Assembly: GCF_017115025.1 (NCBI RefSeq)
Contig: NZ_JABXKM010000224.1
Coordinates: 1 to 60,216 of the forward strand
Direction of reading: 5' to 3'
DNA from: Nostoc sp. NOS(2021)
GTDB lineage: Bacteria > Cyanobacteriota > Cyanobacteriia > Cyanobacteriales > Nostocaceae
Length of the DNA stretch: 60,216 nt
This document shows, piece by piece, positions 1 to 10,000 of the stretch (positions within the stretch are counted from its first letter, which is position 1; each line of letters starts with the position of its first letter). The notes under the pieces are model-generated. The model had not been told where the DNA came from. It saw only the letters and a list, made by a program, of their open reading frames with translations, and made no database searches. Both the position numbers and the translations under genes were made by a program.

Positions 1-97
1 GGGGTTGGGGGTGGGGTTCTTTATATTATGGGTAATTTGGCGGACATGATATGAATAGGTAGTGGGGAGCAGGGAGACAAGGGGACAAGGAAAATAA

Positions 98-140
98 CCA
101 TGCCCAATGCCCCATGCCCAATGCCCCATGCCCAATGCCC
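98..140. repeat. STRR-like heptanucleotide repeat (three 14-bp units)
   Basis: Three perfect copies of the 14-mer CCATGCCCAATGCC (two alternating heptamers) stand directly downstream of the TPR gene's stop codon. This resembles the short tandemly repeated repetitive sequences known from heterocystous cyanobacteria. The same heptamers recur on the other strand at 35723-35775. Confidence 0.8.
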
Positions 141-1961
141 TCATTTAAGTTGTTCAATTAGCTCAATAATTTGTTGATAATACTGGATATTTCCTTCTTG
201 ATAATACAAGTCTGCGGATTTCTGGAAATCGGCAATTGCTCTTTGAGAGTCTCCCAGATTTTGGTAGACATCTGCCCTAAGGATGTAAGCTGAAGCCCAA
301 TTAGGCTGACGCTGTAAAGCTTGGTTTAAGTCTGCAAGCGCTCCTTGTAAGTCTTTTAATAAAGAACGGCTACGACCCCGATTGTACCAGTCTTCAGCAA
401 AGCTGGGGTCGATCGCGATCGCTCGGCTGTAATCTTCTATTGCCTTTTGATAATCTTCTAGGGCATAGCGAGCATTAGCGCGATCGCTGTAAAATGCAGC
501 AGATTGGGGATTAATTTGTAAAGCTTGGGTGTAATCTGCGATCGCACTTTCATATTCTTCTAAAGCATAGCGGGTAGAACCTCGGTTATAATATGCTTCA
601 ATTAAATCAGGATTAATTTCTAATGCTTGATTATAATCTGCGATCGCTGCGTGTTCATCTCCTAAAAGACGACGAGCATTTCCTCGATTGCAGTACGCTT
701 GCGAAAAATCAGGAACAAGCTCTATTGCTTGGGTGTTATCATCAATTGCTCCCTGTAAATCTTGCAGGGCTTCGCGAGCAATACCCCGACCATAATAAGC
801 TGCGGCTAAGTTATCATTAATCTGTAATGCCCGATCATAATCTTTAATTGCACCTTTATGATCTCCTAAAGAACGACGAGCCGCCGCGCGATCGCAATAT
901 CCTTCTGCTAAATTAGGATTGAGTTGTAATAGGCGATTACTGTCTTCAATTGCACCTTGATAATCTCCCAATCGGCGACGAGCATTGGCCCGAAAGCCGT
1001 ATACTAAAGCTAAAGTCGGATTTTCTTGTAATGCTCGGTCATAATCTGCGATCGCACCCTCGTAATCTTCAATAGTACTACGGACAAGACCCCGCTCAGA
1101 ATAGGCTTGCACATCATCAGGATTCAGCTTTAATGCTTGGTTAAAATCTTCAATTGCTCGGTGATATTCTTTAAGATAAGAAAGAACAAGACCCCGATTG
1201 TAGTATGCTCCGGCAAAGTTGGGATTTATTTCAAGTGCGCGGTTGTAATCTGCGATCGCACTTTGATAATCTGCTAAAGCGTAGTGGGCGTTACCTCGGT
1301 TATGATAAGCCTCCGCCAAGTTAGGATCTAATTGTAATGCTCGGTCGTGGTCAGCGATCGCTTCGTGATAATTTCTTAAGATATGATGAATATTACCCCG
1401 ATTGCTGTAAGCTGCGGCAAAATGGGGATGCCATTGTAAAGCTTGCTGAAAATCTGCGATGGCTCCTTGATGATCACCGCTCTCAAAACGAGCGACACCC
1501 CGATTATGATAAGCATTGGCGATATCAATATTGATATTATCAGCTAATTGGGTACTCATCTCTATTGTTTGGATATAATCTGCGATCGCTTTGTCGTAGT
1601 CTTCTAAGGCAAAGTAAGCATTACCCCGGCTGTGGTAAGATTGGGCTAAATTGGGATCTATTTGTAATGCTTGGTTATGATCAGCGATCGCTCCTTGATA
1701 ATCGCCTAAAAAGTAACGTGCATTAGCTCGGTGATAGTAGGCTGTGGCAAAATTGGGATTGATTTCGATGGCGCGATTAAAATCTGCGATCGCACCGTGA
1801 TAATCTTTGAGTTGACCACTGAGAATAATCCCTCGATTATGGTAAGCTTCAGCATAGTTAGGATTGAGCTTGATTGCTTGGGTGTAAGCTGCGATCGCTC
1901 CTTGATAATCCCCTTGCGAATTGTGGTTTAATCCTTGGTTTAAAAAGTCTTCAGCATTCAT
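141..1961 (-). CDS. Tetratricopeptide repeat protein, about 17 TPR units
   Basis: A 606-residue protein made almost entirely of 34-residue TPR units with the consensus A-YxxRGNAR-xLxDYxGAIADYxxALxINPN. I estimate about 17 units from length and spacing. One unit near residues 130-150 carries an insertion of several residues (IEMSTQLADNINIDIAN). TPR solenoids are protein-interaction scaffolds; no enzymatic domain, signal peptide or membrane segment is visible, so the partner is unknown. The ATG at 1961 begins MNAEDFLNQG and leads straight into the first repeat. Codons for the repeated DY-AIAD motif are rich in HIP1 octamers (GCGATCGC), so the gene is a strong HIP1 carrier. It probably lies outside the peptide cluster and marks its left border. 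The number of units may vary between strains because the DNA repeats are similar. Confidence 0.9.
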   Translation of the reverse strand: MNAEDFLNQGLNHNSQGDYQGAIAAYTQAIKLNPNYAEAYHNRGIILSGQLKDYHGAIADFNRAIEINPNFATAYYHRANARYFLGDYQGAIADHNQALQIDPNLAQSYHSRGNAYFALEDYDKAIADYIQTIEMSTQLADNINIDIANAYHNRGVARFESGDHQGAIADFQQALQWHPHFAAAYSNRGNIHHILRNYHEAIADHDRALQLDPNLAEAYHNRGNAHYALADYQSAIADYNRALEINPNFAGAYYNRGLVLSYLKEYHRAIEDFNQALKLNPDDVQAYSERGLVRSTIEDYEGAIADYDRALQENPTLALVYGFRANARRRLGDYQGAIEDSNRLLQLNPNLAEGYCDRAAARRSLGDHKGAIKDYDRALQINDNLAAAYYGRGIAREALQDLQGAIDDNTQAIELVPDFSQAYCNRGNARRLLGDEHAAIADYNQALEINPDLIEAYYNRGSTRYALEEYESAIADYTQALQINPQSAAFYSDRANARYALEDYQKAIEDYSRAIAIDPSFAEDWYNRGRSRSLLKDLQGALADLNQALQRQPNWASAYILRADVYQNLGDSQRAIADFQKSADLYYQEGNIQYYQQIIELIEQLK

Positions 1962-2038
1962 GTAATTTTTTGGGATTTCGACATTCCTTAGCTTTCAGGC
2001 AACGGGATTCTTGTTTAACAGTTTTATTTTATCCGTGA

Positions 2039-2332
2039 TAGGACTTATATCAAGTTCGGCAAATCACTTACGATATGTCATTGCGAATGCAACGAAGTGG
2101 AATGTTCGCGTAGCGTCTCGTAGAGAAGCAATCGCAAAGGTTTGGGATTGCCACGCGACCCTCGCAATGACATAAGTATTAAGTTGGACATGATATTACG
2201 CGCGAGTTACGGAATAACGTAGACACGAAGTGGCTTCCCGTTCGCGTAGCGTCTCCGTCAGGAGAAGGGTACCGCAGAGGCGCAGAGTACACAGAGAAAT
2301 CAGAGTTTCAGAGATATTTTGCGTAAGTCCTA
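2039..2332. mobile_element. Degenerate MITE-like element with nested palindromic repeats
   Basis: This 441-bp gap between the TPR gene and the reductase holds no gene. The left boundary TAGGACTTA (2039-2047) is the inverted complement of the right boundary TGCGTAAGTCCTA (2320-2332) over nine bases, and the right end is identical to the right end of the MITE at 54399-54588. Inside lies a second palindrome, with arms ATGTCATTGCGA (2075-2086) and TCGCAATGACAT (2162-2173). Two copies of a GCGTAGCGTCTC cassette typical of Nostoc interspersed repeats are also present. No transposase is present. The outer boundaries are inferred and could be two unrelated ends. Confidence 0.5.
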
Positions 2333-2402
2333 CGTGACCTAAATTAAAACATTTGAGTAATTCAAATTGTCCAACCGAATTACTCATCTACACGGGAGTG
2401 GG

Positions 2403-3167
2403 TTAAAATCGGGCACCGCCATCCACTTCTATGACGCTACCAGTAAAGTAATCACATTCAATAATAAAACGCATGGCCTGCCAGATTTCGTAAGGTTCAG
2501 CTATGCGACCGATAGGTATTTTAGCAGTCATTTGTGCCAAGGCTTCTGGAGATACTCGACTGAGGATTGGGGTATTCGTCAATCCAGGTGCGATGCCGGC
2601 TACCCGAAATCCGAAGGATGCCAATTCTAAAGCCCATGTACGTGTGTCTGCGTCTAGTCCCGCCTTGGAGGCACTATAATTTGACTGACCAGGATTGCCT
2701 GACCTGGTTACAGAAGAGATATTCACTATTAAAGCTGGGGAAATATTCTTCTCAATCGCTACAGCCGCAAATTCTCGTGACATCAAAAAAGCACCGGTCA
2801 AATTCACATCAATTACCCGCTTCCATTGTGCCGTCGGCAGTTTACGTAACCAACCCTCTTCGTCACGTGTAACTAGTAACCCATCACGAAGAATGCCCGC
2901 ATTGTTAACCAAGGTATTAACATATCCAATCTTTTCAAAAGCGAGGAGAACAAATTCTTTAACAATTGATTCATTCGCTACATCAAGCTGTAATCCGTAG
3001 ATTTCTCCTGGCAATCCAATACCCTCTGCTTCCAAGGCTTTTAGACCATCCACATCCAAATCGCCGCCAACCACTTTGGCCCCAGCACGAGCCAACTCTA
3101 AACTGATGCAACGTCCGATTCCACTGGCAGCCCCGGTCACTATTGCGTTAATATTTTCTAATTGCAT
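2403..3167 (-). CDS. Short-chain dehydrogenase/reductase, FabG-like
   Basis: A 254-residue classical SDR. Visible are the nucleotide-binding motif TGAASGIG (residues 11-18), NNAG (88-91), Asn122, and the catalytic Ser151, Tyr164 and Lys168 (YSASK), ending in the usual TGSVIEVDGG. Length and motifs fit 3-oxoacyl-ACP reductase (FabG)-type enzymes using NAD(P)H; annotation as 3-hydroxyacyl-CoA dehydrogenase would be equally possible. It is transcribed away from the hydroxylase and synthetase at 3416 onward, with 248 bp between them that could hold a divergent promoter. If the cluster makes a hassallidin-like lipopeptide, a plausible job is setting the 3-hydroxyl of the fatty acyl chain, or trimming a sugar precursor. 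That role is inference; the SDR call itself is firm. Confidence 0.85.
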   Translation of the reverse strand: MQLENINAIVTGAASGIGRCISLELARAGAKVVGGDLDVDGLKALEAEGIGLPGEIYGLQLDVANESIVKEFVLLAFEKIGYVNTLVNNAGILRDGLLVTRDEEGWLRKLPTAQWKRVIDVNLTGAFLMSREFAAVAIEKNISPALIVNISSVTRSGNPGQSNYSASKAGLDADTRTWALELASFGFRVAGIAPGLTNTPILSRVSPEALAQMTAKIPIGRIAEPYEIWQAMRFIIECDYFTGSVIEVDGGARF

Positions 3168-3415
3168 AGTATTTTACAGAACATGGTATGATGAGCAACT
3201 GAAATGTTATTAGACCTCTTGCAAAAGTCCAAAAATTAGGAATGGTATTCGGAGCCAGATGCAAGTTAACCAAGAAAATCGCAAGATAACTTAACATCTT
3301 GCATGAATCTGTGTTCAACTTCATGCTCTAGATAAACATTCCAGCGTTTTGAGCATTTTTCCAAGAAGTTTATAAAAATAGAAACAAACAAAATCAAGGA
3401 ACAAGATACTGCAAA

Positions 3416-3994
3416 ATGTTTTTTGAATCAAGTGAGTTTGGATTTATCGCAGTTTTAGAAGCCAACTGGCTATTAATCAGAAAAGAATTAGAGCAACTCC
3501 AGCCAAAAAACTTTATTGATTGGCCAGAAAAAAATATTTATAACCAAGGCTGGGAAGTTTTTGGATTGTATGCTTTTAGCAATAAAATTGAGGAAAACTG
3601 CCGATTGTGCCCTGAGACAACTAAGTTAGTTGAGATTATACCAGGTATGACAACGGCGGGGTTTTCTTCTTTAGCTCCAGGAACCTATATCGGCCCTCAT
3701 TTTGGCGCTACTAAAGCTGTTTTGCGCTGCCATTTGGGCTTAGTTGTGCCCGATGAATGCGCTATTCGGGTAGACAGTGAAACTAGAAGTTGGCAAGAAG
3801 GTAAGTGTTTAATTTTTGACGATACATTTGAGCATGAAGCCTGGAATAAATCTGACAAAACCAGAATTGTCTTACTTATCGACTTTAACCGGCCAGAGTC
3901 AACTTTAACCGAGCCATTGGGACTCAACCAAACGATTGATGAAGAGTATTGGTTAAAGATTTTATCCCAAACTGAAACCTCCGCTAATTATTAA
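3416..3994 (+). CDS. Aspartyl/asparaginyl beta-hydroxylase family oxygenase (AspH/LpxO-like)
   Basis: A 192-residue protein close to the catalytic domain of the Fe(II)/2-oxoglutarate oxygenase family PF05118. The first iron ligand is His95 in GPHFGATKAVLRCHLGL, followed by Arg104 and His106. The second ligand is His140 in LIFDDTFEHEAWN, with a distal Arg in KTRIVLLID for 2-oxoglutarate. As in AspH, no acidic residue sits two positions after the first His. The stop codon is 34 bp before the first synthetase gene, so the two are likely co-transcribed. Family members hydroxylate Asp/Asn side chains, act on carrier-bound amino acids in some NRPS clusters, or hydroxylate carbon 2 of fatty acyl groups (LpxO). 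No Asp/Asn module exists here, so acyl C-2 hydroxylation is the most economical guess. The family call is strong and the substrate is open. Confidence 0.88.
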   Translation: MFFESSEFGFIAVLEANWLLIRKELEQLQPKNFIDWPEKNIYNQGWEVFGLYAFSNKIEENCRLCPETTKLVEIIPGMTTAGFSSLAPGTYIGPHFGATKAVLRCHLGLVVPDECAIRVDSETRSWQEGKCLIFDDTFEHEAWNKSDKTRIVLLIDFNRPESTLTEPLGLNQTIDEEYWLKILSQTETSANY

Positions 3995-4028
3995 TATCAA
4001 TTCTGTTGTTCATAAACGAATTTGATTT

Positions 4029-7000
4029 ATGGAAGTTTATGTATTGCCTCTATCCCTCTCTCAAAGGCAACTCTGGTATCAGGAAATAGTTTCTTCTGGT
4101 AACATTGCATATAATATTCCGATTGCCTTGCGTCTAGTGGGTAATCTTCAGCAAGTAGCCCTGGAAGATTCTTTCCGGGAAATTATCAACCGCCATGAAA
4201 TTCTCCGAACAACGTTTGCTCAAGAAAATGGGGAACCTGTTCAATTAATTCATCCAGAACAGGAATTTGATCTCGAATATAAAATAATCGAATCACTATT
4301 AGATAAACAAGCAGAAAACCTCAAAATCATCTTAGAAACAGAATCGCGTCGCCCTTTCAATCTCGTCAAAGGCCCATTGATGAGAGCGATTTTGTATCAG
4401 ATATCAGCACAAGAGCATATTCTCTTGGTGAATATGCATCATATTATCAGCGATGGCTGGTCTTTAGGAATATTTGTTAAGGAATTGACCGAATTTTATA
4501 GTGCTGCTGTTCAAGGTTCACAAGTCTCTTTACCAGCACTACCAATTCAATACGGTGATTATGCTGAATGGCAACAAAATTGGCTGCAAGCAGAGTCAGT
4601 TCAACAACAATTAGCTTACTGGGAACAAGCACTAAAATCACCTCTGCCGGTGCTTGATTTACCTCTAGACAAATTACGTCCAGCATCACAAACTTTTAAG
4701 GGCGCAGTGTGGCGCGAACCTCTGTCAGCATCCCTCACTGCTTCTCTGGAGGTATTGGCGAAAGCAGAAGGTGCTACCTTTTTTATGGTGGCATTGGCAG
4801 CTTATCAAGTTTTATTATTTCGTTATTCTGGTCAAACCGATATTATAGTTGGTAGTGCGATCGCTAATCGCAAACGTAGCGAAATTGATCACCTGATTGG
4901 TTATTTTGTTAATACTTTACCCCTACGCGGTGATCTTTCTGGTCAACCTTCATTTTGTCAACTTCTGCGCCAGATATCTCAAACCTGCGTTGAAGCTTAC
5001 ACTCATCAGGATGTCCCCTTAGAACTCTTGGTAGAGAAACTGAAAATTAAGCGTGACCCTAGTCGTTCACCCATTTTTCAAACCCTTTTCGCCCTGCAAA
5101 ATGCACCTATCGGCGAAATTAAGTTACCAGGAATCACCGTCACACCCATCTATATAGATAATGGTGGTGCTAAATTCGACCTCAGTTTGATGTTAGAACC
5201 TGCTGCGGAAGGATGGCTAGTAGCACTAGAATATAACACCGATTTGTTCACACCGGAAACAGCCCATCAAATACTAACTCATTATCAACAAATATTAATC
5301 GCTGCCGTTAGTGCGCCTGATGTTAGCATTAACGCTTTACCGCTGTTAACAACCAGCGAACGACAGAAACTTTTAGCCTTCGGCTCGACATCAGAATATG
5401 CAAAATTAGAGCCAACAAATTTAGTAGAACTATTTATTAAAAGCGCCCGCACTCATGGCGATAGAATTGCTCTAATTGCATCAGGAAAAAAATTAACTTA
5501 TCAAGAATTAGACCAACGCTCCAACCAACTAGCGGCTATTTTACAACAAAAAGGAGTGAGTGCTGAAACACGGGTAGGGATTTTTCAAGAACGGAGTGCA
5601 GAGTTAGTAATTTCCTTACTTGCAGTCCTGAAGGCAGGTGGTACTTATGTACCGCTAGACCCTAAATATCCGAGCGATCGCCTACATTTTATTGTAGAAG
5701 ATAGTGGGATTATTCTGTTATTGACAGAAGAGGCTTTGGTATCTGCAATTCCGGCGGTGGTAACGGAATTATTGGTGATTGACAAGATAGAATTTTCACC
5801 AAACGTAAATTTTACTTCCCAAATTATCCCTAATCAAGCAGCTTACATTATTTACACTAGTGGTTCCACAGGAGAGCCAAAAGGTTGTTTAGTAACTCAC
5901 AACAACGTTGTCAGACTCATGCAAAATACAGCAGCATGGTTTGACTTTAATGAAAATGATGTGTGGACACTGTTTCACTCCTTCGCTTTTGACTTTTCAG
6001 TTTGGGAAATTTGGGGAGCCTTAGTATATGGTGGCAAACTAGTTGTAGTTCCTTATTTAGAAAGTCGTTCTCCCGAAGCTTTTCGCACCCTTTTACAACA
6101 AGAAGGCGTTACCATCCTCAATCAAACTCCTTCCGCCTTTCGCCAACTTATTCGGGCTGATAGAGAATTTGCAGACAAATTAAGCTTACGAGCAATTATT
6201 TTCGGTGGAGAAGCATTAGAATTACAAAGCCTCAAACCGTGGATAGAACGCTACGGCGATAGCAATCCGTGTTTAATCAATATGTATGGGATTACAGAAA
6301 CCACCGTTCACGTTACTTATCGTCCCATTCTAGAAGAGGATATTTCCCAAAATCGCGGTAGCGTCATTGGTGTACCCATCCCAGACCTATCTCTATATAT
6401 ACTAGACGAATCCCTAGAACCCTCACCGTTTGGTGTCCCAGGAGAAATTTATGTAGGTGGTATGGGTGTTTCTAGAGGATATCTCAATCGGACAAGATTG
6501 ACAGCAGAAAGGTTTATTCCCGACCCCTACAGCCAACAACCGGGAGCTAGATTGTATCGTACAGGGGATTTGGCGCGACGGTTGCCCAATGGCGATATTG
6601 AATATCTGGGACGCCGCGATTTGCAAGTGAAAGTACGCGGTTTTCGTATTGAATTAGGGGAAATTGAAGCAGCTTTAGCCACACTCCCACAAGTAGCAGA
6701 AGCGGTAGTTATTGTTCACTTAGAAGCTGAAAATGATCAGCGTTTGGTGGCTTATATTGTACCGAATGGTCAGACCGATCAAAATCAGTTGCGGACAGCC
6801 TTGAAAGAGCGTTTACCCGATTATATGATTCCGGCGGCCTTTATGTTGTTGGATGCTATCCCCTTGACCGCCCAAGGTAAAATTAACCGCAAAATATTAC
6901 CTGCACCAGATTGGAATAAAGCTACTGCTAGACGCAGTTTAATACCACCACAAACTGACGCTGAAAAGGTAATTTGTCACGTTTGGGAGCAAGTTTTAGG

Positions 7001-10000
7001 TTTGGATTCTATAGGGATTGAGGATAATTTCTTCGATTTAGGTGGTGATTCCATCTTGGCGTTGCGAGTCGTCACCGAAATGCGCCGTCAAGGGTGGATA
7101 TTAACGCCAAAAGAAATATTTCAGCAACAAACAGTCCAACGGCTGGCTATTGTAGCGCAAATGATGCGAGCGCCAGCCCTACCTACTGCTATAGTTGCAG
7201 GTGAAGTTCCCCTCAGTCCCATCCAAAAATGGTTTTTTAACCTCAATCTTCCCAATCCTCACCATTGGAATCAAGCCTTACTTTTGGAAGTCCATCAATC
7301 CCTGGAAGCGCCAACAGTTGCAGCCGCGATTCAAGTTATTTCCTCCCATCACGATAGTTTGCGATTACGGTTTCAACAAGAAAAAGGAGTTTGGCAACAG
7401 TTTTATACAGAAAACAAAGCCGCCTTTTCTTGGGAAATAGTTGATTTAGCCCTGAAAAGAGAGTCTGAGCAAAATTCTACCATGCGGGAAGTTGGGGAGC
7501 GAATACAGCGATCGCTTGATTTGACTAACGGCCCCCTTGCTCGTGCTATTTGGTTTAATCTGGGAGAAAATCGCCCATCTCGACTCTTAATAGTTATTCA
7601 TCACTTGATTGTTGATGGCGTTTCTTGGCGGATTTTACTTCAGGATTTAGTAGAAGCAATTAGTGGTAGCCAAATTTCATCACCCACAACTTCTTTTCAG
7701 CAGTGGAGTCAATTTCTCCAAACTTTTGCCAACTCAACAGATATTCAAGCAGAAACACAGTTTTGGCTAGATATTATCAAAGGGGATGCGAAATTACCGC
7801 TAGATTTCGCCAACTCTTTAACAGACAACTTAGAGTCATCTGTTAAAACAGTTTCCTGGAAATTAACCAAAGAACAAACTCAGATATTTCTGACTAAAGC
7901 TAATAAAGCTTACCGCACCCAACCCCAAGAATTATTAATCGCCGCTTTAGGTAAAACCTTGAAGAATATTACCCAAGGGCAAATACTGCAAATTCTTATG
8001 GAAGGGCATGGTAGAGAAGAATTATCCTCAGATTTAGATATTACTCGCACCATTGGCTGGTTTACTACTCTTTATCCTCTGCATCTAGAATTGCCAGTCA
8101 GTAGTCTAGAGGCAGATATAATTAAAACCGTCAAAGAACAACTGCGTTCCATTCCCCAACGAGGGTTTGGTTATGGTCTTTTAAGATATCTGAATAACGA
8201 AACTGCTAATAGTTTTGCTGAAGCTTTACCAGCACCCATTAGCTTTAACTATCTCGGTCAAGTGCGAAGTGAAAGCGGCAAAAATAAGTTATTCCGCTTA
8301 CTGAATGAAGAGACTGAATTAACACGAAATCCAGAAGGTTTGCGCCCGCACATCATTGATATTAACAGTATTGTTGTTGAAGGTGAATTGCGCGTTGATT
8401 GGTTGTATAGTTACAGCTTGCACAGCCAACAAACAATTGTTAAATGGGCTGGTGAGTTTCAACAAAATCTACTAGATATCCTCAACCATTGTACAGAAAT
8501 AGATGTAGGTGGATATACACCATCAGATTTTCCCTTAGTTAGGATTCCCCAATCTTATCTAGACATTCTGCAAGAGAAATATTCCCAGTTAGAAGATATT
8601 TATCCCCTGTCTCCCTTGCAGGAAGGGATGCTATTTCACACAATATATAACCCAGAAGAGGGAATTTACTTTGAACAAGTAACAGGTAAAATCATCGGAA
8701 AATTCGATGTTGACAATTTTAATTTTGCTTGGCAAGCTGTTGTAGATAGACATCCAATTTTGCGTAGCGCCTTTGTTTGGGACAATCAAGATACGCCTCT
8801 GCAAATTGTTAGTAAATCTGTTAATTTCTCTATTTTACAACAAGACTGGCGCCATTTGTCGTCTCCACAGCAAGAGAATAAACTTCAGCAATATCTGAGA
8901 GAAGATCGTCAAAATGGATTTTTATTAGATAGATGTCCATTGATGCGGTTTAGTGTCATTCAGTTAGACAATTTTACCTGGCAATGGCTTTGGAGTCATC
9001 ACCATATCATCCTCGATGGTTGGTCATTACCAGTAATATTTAAAGAAGTTCTGGCTATTTATCAATCAACCTGTCAACGAGTTCCCCATTCCCTACCTCC
9101 TGTTCCACCTTATCGTAATTATATTCAGTGGCTAGCAACTCGAAATCGTGAAGAAGCCAAGCAGTTTTGGCAGGAAAGTCTGCATGGTATTAATACATCC
9201 ACTCGCCTATCTTGGCAACTACCAGAAGAGGAATTAGTATCTAATTTACCTGCCTATGCGGAAGTAGAATTACGCCTAAGTCAAGCAGAATTTGCCAAAT
9301 TACAAAAGATGGCACAAAACCATCGACTTACACTTAATACTCTAGCTCAAGGTGCTTGGGGACTTTGTTTACAAAAACATGGTGCGGGAGAGGATGTACT
9401 ATTTGGTGTTACCGTTTCTGGACGACCACCGGAACTTGCAGAAATCGAAAATATGGTAGGGTTATTTATCAACACCCTACCGATGCGAGTTCGCCTCAAT
9501 CCGACAGTAACCGTCGCCGCTTGGCTAGAAAACATTCAACAGCATCATGTGCAGATGCGAGAATACGAATATAGCAAACTGACGGATATCCAAAAGGAAA
9601 TCCCTCTGGCGGCGGGAGAGTCGTTATTTGAGAGTATTTTAGTCTTTGAAAATTACCCCGTTGACCAAACTTTAAAAGAGCAAGGTCAGCATTTTCGAGT
9701 TGATGAGATCCAGTTTTATGAACGAACTAATTACCCCTTGACAATAGGTGTAATCCCAGATACTGGACTGCTATTAAAGCTGAATTATCAAACCAAATTT
9801 CTGTCTGCAACAGCCGCGAAAATTCTGCTGTCACGCCTGCGAAATATTATGATAAATCTGGCCGAACACCCGGATTTTGTATTAGGAAAAATCTCGGCTT
9901 TATCAGCACAAGAGCGCATCTTCCATGAAGGGAATGCTATTGCTTGGGGAGATTTCCGCACGGCTCATCAGTTGTTTGAAAAGTCGGCAGATTTACACCC

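Noticed and set aside
98..140. CRISPR array (also considered at 35723-35775 and 60145-60216)
   Set aside because: Units are 7, 14 or 42 bp without spacers of 30-40 bp, and no cas gene is in the window.
623..1931. Open frames on the plus strand opposite the TPR gene
   Set aside because: They mirror the periodic codons of the TPR repeats and have no independent family signature or ribosome-binding site.
2367..3000. Plus-strand open frames over the reductase gene
   Set aside because: They overlap a clear SDR gene with all catalytic motifs and show no recognisable protein features.
4029..5400. Fatty-acid starter C domain at the start of the synthetase at 4029
   Set aside because: Its motifs look LCL-like (HHIISDGWSLG) and the minus-strand synthetase has a better starter candidate; all four junctions then fit. 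Not fully excluded.
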